Shown here piece after piece: positions 1 to 5,213 of a stretch of 6,008 nucleotides of DNA (positions are counted from its first letter, which is position 1; each line of letters opens with the position of its first letter). This DNA is from Eubacterium sp. CAG:786 (GTDB lineage: Bacteria; Bacillota; Clostridia; Oscillospirales; Ruminococcaceae): positions 1 to 6,008 of the forward strand of contig HF989466.1 in assembly GCA_000432175.1 (NCBI GenBank), read 5' to 3'. The notes under the pieces were generated by a model. The model saw nothing but the letters and a program-made list of their open reading frames with translations, had not been told where the DNA came from and did no database searches. The position numbers and the translations under genes were made by a program.

Positions 1-413
1 CCGGAGAAATCCTTTGCTTCATCTCCGGCATCGTCAAAGCCCTTGTCAGCTTTTTCAAGGGCGGTGTTGTTGGAGTTCAGTTCACGCTCCATGCCGTTCA
101 GAGCCGCCTGCGCATTGTTAAGCTGAATCTGCCAGCTTTGAGTACGACGGTCGTTTTCGCCGAAAGAATCTGCGGCATTCTGCAAAGCAGTACGGAGGGT
201 GTCTATCTTCTGCTTCTGCTGCTCGATTTCCTTGTTCAGCACCTGGTTTCTCGCCGTGAGAGCCTCGGCGGATTTGTCGTTCTTGTCGAACTGCGAATCC
301 ACAAGCTTCATTTCTGAACCGAGCACCTTGAATGAATTGTTTATCTCGGCAAGGGATTTCTTGAATTCACGCTCGCCCTCAAGACCAATTTTTAAGCCAA
401 AATTCTCGGACAT
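1..413 (-). CDS. Phage tail tape measure protein, N-terminal part (runs off the window)
   Basis: The first 137 residues are visible; the rest lies beyond position 1. The protein starts MSENFGLKIGLEGEREFKKS, a beginning I recognise from tape measure proteins of Firmicutes siphophages. It continues as a long charged helical stretch: residues about 15-45 and 47-80 (AEALTARNQVLNKEIEQQKQ) look like coiled coil, and residues 90-125 repeat the Asn/Gln/Glu/Leu-rich pattern. Tape measure proteins fill the tail tube, set tail length and are usually the longest gene of the phage. The start is fixed by a strong AAGGAGGTG sequence seven bases before the ATG. Its position after the chaperone genes is standard, but here it is separated from them by the roughly 1-kb cargo unit and two terminators, which is not. 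Membrane or peptidase domains often found further in cannot be assessed. Confidence 0.88.
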   Translation of the reverse strand, partial: MSENFGLKIGLEGEREFKKSLAEINNSFKVLGSEMKLVDSQFDKNDKSAEALTARNQVLNKEIEQQKQKIDTLRTALQNAADSFGENDRRTQSWQIQLNNAQAALNGMERELNSNNTALEKADKGFDDAGDEAKDFS

Positions 414-442
414 TCTGTTTCACCTCCTTGAAAAAAGGGCAT

Positions 443-463
443 AAAAAAAGAGCCTTTCGGCTC
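443..463 (-). terminator. Rho-independent terminator, GAAA-loop hairpin with T7 tail
   Basis: On the minus strand this reads GAGCC-GAAA-GGCTC followed by seven T. A five-pair GC-rich stem closed by a stable GNRA-type tetraloop and followed at once by a U tract is a canonical intrinsic terminator. It ends 29 bases upstream of the tape measure ATG and follows a second hairpin (478-507), so the two act in tandem at the end of the cargo gene. Its orientation would also stop late-operon transcripts before the tape measure unless they are antiterminated or the terminator leaks. Confidence 0.85.
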
Positions 464-476
464 GGGAGAGTATAGG

Positions 477-507
477 AAAAGGAGCAACCGGGTGGGGTTG
501 CTCCTTT
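477..507 (-). terminator. Second hairpin terminator, 12-bp stem, downstream of the cargo gene
   Basis: The arms 478-489 and 496-507 are perfectly complementary (AAAGGAGCAACC on the left arm) with a six-base loop. On the minus strand the stem is followed by TTCC after its own three T, so there is only a short U run; on the plus strand it ends in TTTAAAT. It may therefore work weakly in both directions or serve mainly to protect the 3' end. Its place, 77 bases after the cargo stop codon and 14 bases before the stronger terminator, supports a role in ending the cargo transcript. Confidence 0.68.
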
Positions 508-583
508 AAATATCATAATACTTAGCGAAATCATTATACAGTAATATATGAAATGAAAGTTTTGATGAATCAGCTTTTGATTA

Positions 584-1276
584 TTATGTAAATGAAAAAT
601 ATTCGTTGAATTTTTCTAAGTGCGCTTGACGTTTATCCAAAGGGTATTCGTTTTCTTTCCATAGATTTCCCATGTATTCATAGCATTCATTCATTTTATG
701 TACAAATTGAATTAGGTCTGATTGCTCAACTTTAATACTCTGATTATTAAACCAATGCCAGTTTGAAGAAACACGACGACAAGCACTATCGTCAACGAAT
801 ACTCCCATTGGAGCAGCATTTTTTTCTCCCATATACGCTAGTATCATAGACTCACCAAACAAAAGTTGCTCTTTATAACCAACTCTTGTGGAAAATTCAT
901 ATGATGCGTCATATGGAATGTTCCTTCCATGAATTGTTTTTCCATAAGCAAGCGAAGCCCTAATCCAAAACCAAAACTTGAAATCACTTTCTTCTAATAG
1001 GCTCTTTACAAGTGCTCGAAAAATATATGTGAGCAAATTTTGCATTTCTTCTTTATTGCTTGAAGTAATATATGCGCCATCCATAATAGGATATATTGAT
1101 ATATGGTTATATGTTGATTTGCGCCATGCCTCAAGTATAATTGAGTGTAGCTTGAACACATAATTTGCAGACTGACTTATGCTGTGTGCCATTTTAGATT
1201 GTATTCCCATTATGTCCATAAAACAAACATATTCATCTTTAGGTTTCGGTAATTTTTTCGCATCGAAAAAAGCCAT
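584..1276 (-). CDS. Cargo (moron) protein with class III nucleotidyl cyclase-like motifs, 230 aa
   Basis: I cannot assign this to a named family with certainty. What is visible: residues 16-25 YVCFMDIMGI match the first strand of class III cyclases (hydrophobic-F-x-D-I-x-G-F/I) with Asp21 as the metal ligand; residues 61-70 IYPIMDGAYI match the hairpin bearing the second metal Asp (Asp66, normally in GD); residues 105-112 IRASLAYG match the LRxGIxxG strand; residues 141-148 GESMILAY match the GxxVNxAxRL helix, followed by a strand PMGVFVDDSA. The Asn and Arg that stabilise the transition state in typical cyclases align with Ile145 and Met149, so chemistry may differ or be lost. The residue four before Asp66, which selects the base in purine cyclases (Lys or Glu), would be Tyr62. 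The C-terminal 60 residues look helical; no signal peptide or membrane segment is seen. The gene is AT-rich, unlike its neighbours, with its own promoter, an AAGGAG site seven bases before ATG, and terminators. Functional inference: lysogen-expressed cargo, perhaps defence or signalling. Confidence 0.6.
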   Translation of the reverse strand: MAFFDAKKLPKPKDEYVCFMDIMGIQSKMAHSISQSANYVFKLHSIILEAWRKSTYNHISIYPIMDGAYITSSNKEEMQNLLTYIFRALVKSLLEESDFKFWFWIRASLAYGKTIHGRNIPYDASYEFSTRVGYKEQLLFGESMILAYMGEKNAAPMGVFVDDSACRRVSSNWHWFNNQSIKVEQSDLIQFVHKMNECYEYMGNLWKENEYPLDKRQAHLEKFNEYFSFT

Positions 1277-1318
1277 ATTATAACTCCTTAATCCACGTTA
1301 ATTGTAAACATAGAATTA

Positions 1319-1373
1319 TATATCACACAAATATGCAATAAAATTTCTGAATTGCTTGTTATATTATATCACA
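1319..1373 (-). repeat. Direct repeat TGTGATATA in the cargo gene promoter region, with a second -10-like box
   Basis: The nonamer TGTGATATA (minus strand) occurs at 1365-1373 and again at 1319-1327, 46 bases apart. The first copy overlaps the extended -10 of the main promoter; the second overlaps another TATAAT (1315-1320) that lacks a good -35. This may be a duplicated promoter element, a pair of operator half-sites or coincidence in AT-rich DNA. The 1277-1403 spacer otherwise holds only the promoter, an 80-base leader and the ribosome binding site (AAGGAG at 1284-1289). Confidence 0.4.
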
Positions 1374-1391
1374 TATTTCTGCTTTTTTCAA
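1363..1391 (-). promoter_or_regulatory. Consensus sigma-A promoter of the cargo gene
   Basis: On the minus strand there is TTGAAA (1386-1391), exactly 17 bases of spacer, and TATAAT (1363-1368) preceded by TGA, giving the extended -10 form TGNTATAAT. Only one base of the -35 differs from TTGACA. Predicted transcription start is near 1356, leaving a leader of about 80 bases before the ATG at 1276. The promoter begins just 13 bases after the end of the chaperone long frame. It is the only convincing promoter in the window and points only at the cargo gene, which implies expression independent of the late operon. Confidence 0.83.
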
Positions 1392-1403
1392 CCACTTTTC
1401 CAA

Positions 1404-1975
1404 TCAAATTCCCATCGGCACAACCTCATCAATATCCGCTTCACACTTAGGCTTTGCTATGCCCATAAATTGCTTATGGCACTCCCACAAATCGAGGAGG
1501 AATCCGAACGGCATAAGCCACACCTCTTCCGACCCGAGGTGCAGCTGCGCCGTGCCGTAATAGAACAGCCGGGTAAACAATTCAGCGTCGTTTACCCGGC
1601 TGTTACTGCGTTTTTTGAGGCATCATTGCTTTCAATATTCCGCTTTGTGCCTTTCAACATAGCTTCAGTGATTGCGTCCTTGTATTCCGCAAGTTCGCCG
1701 GGAGAAGTGAGAAGCTCCACAGTTTCCTCGGTGAGGAGCGGTTTCTTATCACCGCTTTTGAGGTTGTGAATCTGTATTCCCTGATTGCAGAGCAGAGTTA
1801 TCAGCCAGATTATCTCATCAAGCGCCATCTCCATATTTTCGGATTTCATCAGCTTGTCGCCGAGATTGTCCAAGCCGCCGTACCTTGCCGAAATAGCCTT
1901 TGTCGCCCTGGTGGTGAGAATCATCTCGTGCTGCTCGCCGCCTATTGTTATTAAAGAACTGCGTTCATTCGTCAT
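1404..1975 (-). CDS. Tail assembly chaperone, long form made by -1 ribosomal frameshift (190 aa)
   Basis: This is the analogue of lambda gpGT. Translation begins at the same ATG as the short form, reads 122 codons to the AAC at 1610-1612, slips back one base and continues from 1610 to the TGA at 1404-1406, i.e. join of complement 1610-1975 and 1404-1610. The 68-residue extension has no independent start and reads in one open frame; it contains DAELFTRLFYYG, LGSEEVWLMPFG, LLDLWECHKQFMG and ends in ADIDEVVPMGI, a pattern I recognise from the second chaperone frame of Firmicutes siphophages. In lambda the T domain recruits the major tail protein while G coats the tape measure, and the ratio of the two forms matters. 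A conventional gene caller would miss this segment. The strength of conservation of the extension and the signal at 1564-1616 make the call firm; the frameshift itself is inferred, not measured. Confidence 0.87.
1564..1616 (-). promoter_or_regulatory. -1 programmed frameshift signal: A AAA AAC plus stimulatory hairpin
   Basis: The slippery heptamer A AAA AAC lies at 1616-1610 on the minus strand, in the correct phase X XXY YYZ relative to the zero frame (codons TCA AAA AAC). Five bases later (1605-1609) begins a perfect 15-bp stem, arms 1590-1604 and 1564-1578 (AACAGCCGGGTAAAC), with an 11-base loop. Five to eight bases is the spacing at which such structures pause a ribosome over the slip site. 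The zero-frame stop TAA (1592-1594) lies inside the 5' arm. The run of six A could alternatively allow polymerase slippage; both give the same protein. Confidence 0.88.
1592..1975 (-). CDS. Tail assembly chaperone, short form (lambda gpG analogue), 127 aa
   Basis: A small soluble protein, MTNERSSLITIGGEQHEMIL at the start, with a beta-rich N-terminus, then helical segments (residues 35-62, including ALDEIIWLITLLCNQGIQIH) and a charged, less structured tail after residue 95. The composition, length and place between the major tail protein and the tape measure match phage tail assembly chaperones, which bind the tape measure before the tube forms. The ATG at 1975 follows GGAGGT by seven bases; an ATG that overlaps the end of the ribosome binding site is too close to be used. 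The gene begins 14 bases after the major tail protein stop. The last codons hold the slippery sequence that produces the long form; most ribosomes should end here. Confidence 0.85.
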   Translation of the reverse strand: MTNERSSLITIGGEQHEMILTTRATKAISARYGGLDNLGDKLMKSENMEMALDEIIWLITLLCNQGIQIHNLKSGDKKPLLTEETVELLTSPGELAEYKDAITEAMLKGTKRNIESNDASKNAVTAG

Positions 1976-1989
1976 TGTTCATACCTCCG

Positions 1990-2595
1990 TTACTTGCCTG
2001 TTTCAGCAGGCTTTACCGTGAATGTTGGTTCATATACGGACTTGTACCAACCCGTGATTACGCTGTCCGGAACGTTCTTCTCGCCCTCGGTAGCTTCGGC
2101 TTTCCACGGGTGTTTGCCGCTACCGTCCGGCTTATTTCTGCGCAGAACCGTGCCCTCAATGGTCGGTGTGGAAAACGTGATACTGTCGCCCTTTGTGGCA
2201 AGCGAGGTTGACGGAATTCCGAACTTCACACGATAAAGCCAGAAGTAGCGGTACTTTCCGTTGGACTTCTTCGCCCTGAACCCGACAGCCACGGGCTTGC
2301 CGCCGTCCTCGCTTGTGGAAATAACCACATTGTTGCTGTCAATGGTCGCTCCCGTCAGAATTGACGCGGCTTCGTTGCCTATATCGTCAATGCCGAGGGA
2401 GAGCGTTCCACTTTTGAACTCCTTGACGATTTCGGAAGCGCCGTCATCAGCGTACAGAGTGGCTTCGGCAAGTTCCACGGAGAGGTCAGCCGAGATAGCT
2501 TTCGCAAGCGAAGCGGGAGTTCCGTAGGTTTCGCCGCCGTCGCTGTCCTCGGTTATTTCAGCGTAGAACAGCTTATCAAGACCTATTGTTGCCAT
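1990..2595 (-). CDS. Major tail protein, phi13 family, 201 aa
   Basis: This protein polymerises into the tail tube around the tape measure. The N-terminus MATIGLDKLFYAEITEDSDG, the segment LYADDGASEIVKEFKSG at 48-64 followed by TLSLGIDDIG, and the strand-rich GKYRYFWLYRVKFGIP at 113-128 are typical of the phi13-type major tail proteins of Firmicutes phages; length (about 200 residues) also fits. Later residues 134-158 (KGDSITFSTPTIEGTVLRR) continue the beta-sandwich pattern. There is no added Ig-like domain at the C-terminus. The ATG at 2595 directly follows the TAA of the upstream gene (TAAATG), with GGAGGAG placed within the end of that gene, so initiation is probably coupled. The short chaperone starts just downstream. 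Confidence 0.9.
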   Translation of the reverse strand: MATIGLDKLFYAEITEDSDGGETYGTPASLAKAISADLSVELAEATLYADDGASEIVKEFKSGTLSLGIDDIGNEAASILTGATIDSNNVVISTSEDGGKPVAVGFRAKKSNGKYRYFWLYRVKFGIPSTSLATKGDSITFSTPTIEGTVLRRNKPDGSGKHPWKAEATEGEKNVPDSVITGWYKSVYEPTFTVKPAETGK

Positions 2596-2940
2596 TTATA
2601 TCTCCTCCATTTCATAGTTTTTCGCCGTGTCAACGGCATAATGATGATAGCCCGTGTCGTCCTCGTGACCGACATATTTCCGGGCGGTTATGGTAATATC
2701 CGCGCAAAGCAGCGCCTTTACAAGACGGCTTGCAGCGCGGTTGTAATTGCTCTTGCTGAACAGGGAAATTCGCACCTCCTGCACCTCTGCGTTAGGCGCA
2801 TTGTCAGCATGGAGTTCAAAGCTGTCATACAGCGGAGTGAACACAAGATATTCATCGGGAGCCTTTCCCGAATACACGGCAGTCTGCGCAGGAATTTTCA
2901 GCTTTTTAGCTATTGCAGAGAGTTCAGAAAGCAGACTCAT
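2596..2940 (-). CDS. Tail completion / tail terminator-type protein (DUF3168-like position), 114 aa
   Basis: The protein begins MSLLSELSAIAKKLKIPAQT, then EYLVFTPLYDSFELHADN (residues 30-47), EVQEVRISLFSK at 52-63, a helix SNYNRAASRLVKALLCADI, and ends in strands with GYHHYAVDTAKNYEMEEI. This alternation, the EVQEVRISLFSKSN strand and the slot between gp10-like and major tail protein fit the small proteins that cap the head-proximal end of the tail (lambda gpU, HK97 gp10 neighbour, SPP1 gp17 type). I assign it by position and fold pattern rather than by a diagnostic motif. Its ATG overlaps the upstream TGA as ATGA, so it is likely translated by re-initiation; a purine-rich GAGGTCGAGGGG lies just ahead. 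Confidence 0.75.
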   Translation of the reverse strand: MSLLSELSAIAKKLKIPAQTAVYSGKAPDEYLVFTPLYDSFELHADNAPNAEVQEVRISLFSKSNYNRAASRLVKALLCADITITARKYVGHEDDTGYHHYAVDTAKNYEMEEI

Positions 2941-3368
2941 AGCCCCTCGACCTCTTTTTCAAATGCGGATTTCATAGCGTCCACGCACTGCTTTTTCACA
3001 GCGGATTTCGCAGGTTTCAGAAAGGGTTTCGCCGACTGACTGCTTGTCCCGTATTCGAGAATATTTGCGATTTTAGCGTTGCTTGAACCGTCTGTTCTCG
3101 GCTCGGAAAATCCGACTTTAATGTTATGATTGCCGTGCTTATCGACTCTGACAGGCGAAAGCCCGAGGGACCGTTCAAGTTCGCCTGTGGAGCGGGATTT
3201 TCCTTTTGTACCCGAGCCGACAACGGATTTCAGATTGCTTTTGACCTTTGCAAGAGCGACCTCGCCGCCTGCCTGCAAGACCTTTTCGGCAATGCTGTCC
3301 GTCTGCGAACCAAGCCGAGAAATTCTCGCAAGAAATTCATCTGGCATTTTTACATCAGCTTTAGCCAC
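2937..3368 (-). CDS. HK97 gp10-like head-tail joining protein, GTG start, 143 aa
   Basis: The mature reading is (M)AKADVKMPDEFLARISRLGS at the N-terminus, an amphipathic helix to residue 50, a basic loop GSGTKGKSRSTGELERSLG, strands around VRVDKHGNHNIKVGF, and the family's hallmark ANILEYGTSSQSAKPFLKPA near residues 105-125. This is the HK97-gp10/putative tail-component family, which sits at the head-tail interface or helps tail completion. An upstream ATG at 3401 would lengthen it by 11 residues but has no ribosome binding site and disrupts the family start; the GTG at 3366-3368 has AAGGAGGT eight bases ahead. The gene overlaps the previous one by eight bases and the next by four (ATGA). Confidence 0.88.
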   Translation of the reverse strand: MAKADVKMPDEFLARISRLGSQTDSIAEKVLQAGGEVALAKVKSNLKSVVGSGTKGKSRSTGELERSLGLSPVRVDKHGNHNIKVGFSEPRTDGSSNAKIANILEYGTSSQSAKPFLKPAKSAVKKQCVDAMKSAFEKEVEGL

Positions 3369-3693
3369 TCGGCTCGACCTCCTTTGCAAGCGCTTCAACA
3401 TACATTCCGCGACCTTTCACATCTTCAACGGAAGTAATCTCGAAAACCGCATTGTCACACAAAATTCTCATCTCGGTTGTGACGGTCACATCGGGAATCG
3501 TGCGGAAACGGAACAGATCGGTAGCCTCGGAAAAAGCGGCGCGGTTAGCCCACTTTTCGCTGCCGTGCCGCCCCTCCCGATAGGATCTGACCCTTGCCAG
3601 AACAACATTGGTTTCCGTCTGAAACCCCTCATCGTCAAGCGCAGTCTGTTTCTGTGTTATCTGTATCTGCTTGTTCATCTTCCCGAAACTCAT
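3361..3693 (-). CDS. Head closure / head-tail adaptor protein, SPP1 gp16 type, 110 aa
   Basis: The protein begins MSFGKMNKQIQITQ and carries ALDDEGFQTETNVVLARVRS, GRHGSEKWANRAAFSEATDL (residues about 42-61), LFRFRTIPDVTVTTEMRI and the closing VEDVKGRGMYVEALAKEVEP. This small beta-barrel pattern, including the W-A-N-R-A segment and the RFR-x-IP strand, matches the phage head-tail adaptor family, which closes the capsid exit below the connector ring and provides the docking face for the tail. The ATG at 3693 overlaps the upstream stop as ATGA; an in-frame GTG at 3702 would add three residues (MDS) and has a weaker case. A later ATG at 3678 (MNKQIQ) is also possible. The end overlaps the gp10-like gene by eight bases. 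Confidence 0.87.
   Translation of the reverse strand: MSFGKMNKQIQITQKQTALDDEGFQTETNVVLARVRSYREGRHGSEKWANRAAFSEATDLFRFRTIPDVTVTTEMRILCDNAVFEITSVEDVKGRGMYVEALAKEVEPSG
3377..3384 (-). promoter_or_regulatory. Ribosome binding site that decides the GTG start of the gp10-like gene
   Basis: The minus strand reads AAGGAGGT, a full match to the anti-Shine-Dalgarno sequence, followed by eight bases and then GTG at 3368. The only upstream ATG in the frame (3401) lies 5' of this site and cannot use it, so the GTG is preferred. The site lies inside the coding end of the head closure gene. Confidence 0.8.
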
Positions 3694-4001
3694 ACTATCC
3701 ACCGCCTGTCCAGTCGCAGCAGCATATTAACTGTATCCCACACCTGTTTTCCCGCTTGAACATTATCACCGAAAAAGCCGCCCGTGCTACCGTCCCTTGA
3801 TTCATAGAAATGACTTGCAAGCATTATTATTGCCTGTTCAGTGGTTGGCGGCATAGGGTTTTCAGAATAGTAATTCTCGGGCAAGTGCTGATAGCTTTCG
3901 GCATACGAAACAGCGGCGGAGATGTAGCTTTTCAGAAGTTCATCGTCCGCCGAGTGCTCCAGTATGAGATTCTGCTTGACTTTGGTCAGCAGTTCATTCA
4001 T
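3690..4001 (-). CDS. Head-tail connector protein, gp6-like, 103 aa
   Basis: This all-helical small protein has the start MNELLTKVKQNLILEHSADD, then ELLKSYISAAVSYAESYQHL, a loop with PMPPTTEQAIIMLASHFYES (residues 49-68), a Gly-rich stretch DGSTGGFFGDN and a C-terminal helix QVWDTVNMLLRLDRRW. The order helix, D-x-x-L-x-x-Y-I-x-A-A, then 'AIIMLASHFYESR' is the signature of the HK97 gp6/phage connector family, whose ring docks under the portal and continues the DNA channel. The ATG at 4001 overlaps the capsid gene stop (TGATG); a GTG three bases upstream would add one Met. Purine-rich GAAAGG is placed a little far upstream, so coupling to capsid translation is likely. Confidence 0.87.
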   Translation of the reverse strand: MNELLTKVKQNLILEHSADDELLKSYISAAVSYAESYQHLPENYYSENPMPPTTEQAIIMLASHFYESRDGSTGGFFGDNVQAGKQVWDTVNMLLRLDRRWIV

Positions 4002-5197
4002 CACGAACCGGAACCTTTCATTTTGAGAATCTGCACGGCTTCGGGAAGAATCAGCTTGCCGTCCACGCGCTCCTTTGCGACAAAACCGACCATGCCGTTG
4101 CCTGCGTAAAGTTCCTTGAGTTCCGCAAAGGAACGGGTGCCACGGTCGCCGATGTTGTAGTAGCTGAAGTCGCCGAATGCGATTACAGGCTTACCCACAG
4201 CAATCGTAGGAACATACGGAGAGGTGTAAACCTCGTAACCGAACAGCCTGTCGGGTTCGCCCGCCTGGAGCGAGGGCTGCCACAGGTACGCGCCGTTGTT
4301 ATCCTTCAGCTTGCGGAGCGCCGCAACAGTCTGGTCGTTCATGATGAATTTCGCATTCTTGCGGTAAGGGCGCTTGAGGAAATGCACCAGATTGATTATC
4401 TCATCAGCGGTTATTGCGGTAGCGCTCGCCGCAGTCACACTAACAGTACCGCCGCCTGTTTCAGCGAAAATTCCGAGAGGCTTTCCCTTGCCATCGCCGT
4501 TGAGGAAAGCGTCCTCTTCCGCATTGGAAAGCGCCTTTGCAAACTGGTCGATGATGTAATTTTCAAGCCCGAAAGCGTTGTCGTAGAGCAGTTCCTCAGT
4601 GACCTTGACCGCAACGTGAAGCTTGTGAGCGTCAAGGTTGATCTGCGAAAAAGCAGCGTCCCCGAAAGTAAGCGCGCCGCCCTCGTCGATCCAAGCCGCA
4701 GCAGGCTTTGTTGCGGCAATGTTTATCTTATGCTCGCCGCTGGTGGTGATGGTGTGACCCAGCTTTCTGATAATATTCTCCTCGGAAAGAGCGTCAATCA
4801 GACGGCTGTCGTACTCCTCGGGAACGAGATAACCGCCGTTTGCGTCAATTCCCTCGGAAAGAACATTTGAAATCTGACGGAAATTGGTGCGCAGAGCGTT
4901 CAGCATTGCCGCCTTGTATTCATCACTCGCTCTGCCTGTCTTTGGCTTGTCAGCGCCGTTCATGGGCTTTCCGGTGAGAGGGGTTGAGGTAGGCTTTGAA
5001 AGCTGAGCATCCATTGCCGCCATCTGTTCCATGCGCTCGATTTCAGCGCCGTAGTTCTTGATTTTCTGCTCCATTTCGGCATAAGAAGCCGCGTCCTCTG
5101 CGGACAGAAGTCCGTCCTTATCGCGCTTTGTTTCAACGAAAGCCTTTGCGGCCTCCCAAGCCTTATTGCGCTTTTCGCGCAGTTCAAGAATTGTCAT
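4001..5197 (-). CDS. HK97-fold major capsid protein, 398 aa
   Basis: The major capsid protein builds the icosahedral shell. Residues 1-65 form a charged, heptad-rich N-terminal delta-domain (TILELREKRNKAWEAAKAF, later EMEQKIKNYGAEIERMEQM), which in this family acts as an internal scaffold and is removed by the prohead protease encoded next door; residues 66-95 are a linker rich in Pro, Thr and Lys where cleavage would be expected. The HK97 core follows: NGGYLVPEEYDSRLID at 120-135, AAWIDEGG at 167-174, LDAHKLHVAVKVTEELLYD at 188-206, AFLNGDGKGKPLGIF at 230-244, then KFIMNDQTVAALRKLKD, LFGYEVYTSPYVP and the C-terminal VDGKLILPEAVQILKMKGS. Length and motifs are those of a complete protein. AGGAGGT stands eight bases before the ATG. 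The gene starts 16 bases after the protease stop and shares TGATG with the connector. Confidence 0.96.
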   Translation of the reverse strand: MTILELREKRNKAWEAAKAFVETKRDKDGLLSAEDAASYAEMEQKIKNYGAEIERMEQMAAMDAQLSKPTSTPLTGKPMNGADKPKTGRASDEYKAAMLNALRTNFRQISNVLSEGIDANGGYLVPEEYDSRLIDALSEENIIRKLGHTITTSGEHKINIAATKPAAAWIDEGGALTFGDAAFSQINLDAHKLHVAVKVTEELLYDNAFGLENYIIDQFAKALSNAEEDAFLNGDGKGKPLGIFAETGGGTVSVTAASATAITADEIINLVHFLKRPYRKNAKFIMNDQTVAALRKLKDNNGAYLWQPSLQAGEPDRLFGYEVYTSPYVPTIAVGKPVIAFGDFSYYNIGDRGTRSFAELKELYAGNGMVGFVAKERVDGKLILPEAVQILKMKGSGS

Positions 5198-5213
5198 GTG
5201 TATTTACCTCCTG

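Noticed and set aside
199..444. Plus-strand 81-codon frame opposite the tape measure start
   Set aside because: Antisense to a clearly recognisable tape measure N-terminus and without translation signals.
533..538. TATAAT on the minus strand after the cargo gene, as a possible tape measure promoter
   Set aside because: No acceptable -35 lies 16-18 bases upstream, and both terminators stand between it and the tape measure start.
508..583. AT-rich spacer between the cargo stop and the first hairpin, checked for a small gene or RNA
   Set aside because: No start codon with a ribosome binding site leads to an open frame of useful length, and no stable fold was seen by eye.
1564..1604. Perfect 15-bp hairpin considered as a terminator
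   Set aside because: It is not followed by a T run on the minus strand, it lies within the coding sequence of the long chaperone, and its spacing to the slippery heptamer explains it better.
1356..1769. Plus-strand open frame of 137 codons across the chaperone frameshift region
   Set aside because: It is antisense to the chaperone pair, lacks a ribosome binding site and resembles no family; the minus-strand frames explain the region.
3369..3401. ATG at 3401 as start of the gp10-like gene
   Set aside because: It lies upstream of the only ribosome binding site and adds residues that do not fit the family N-terminus.
3130..3759. Plus-strand open frame of 209 codons opposite the gp10-like and head closure genes
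   Set aside because: A shadow of two well-recognised minus-strand genes with no ribosome binding site and no protein-like pattern.
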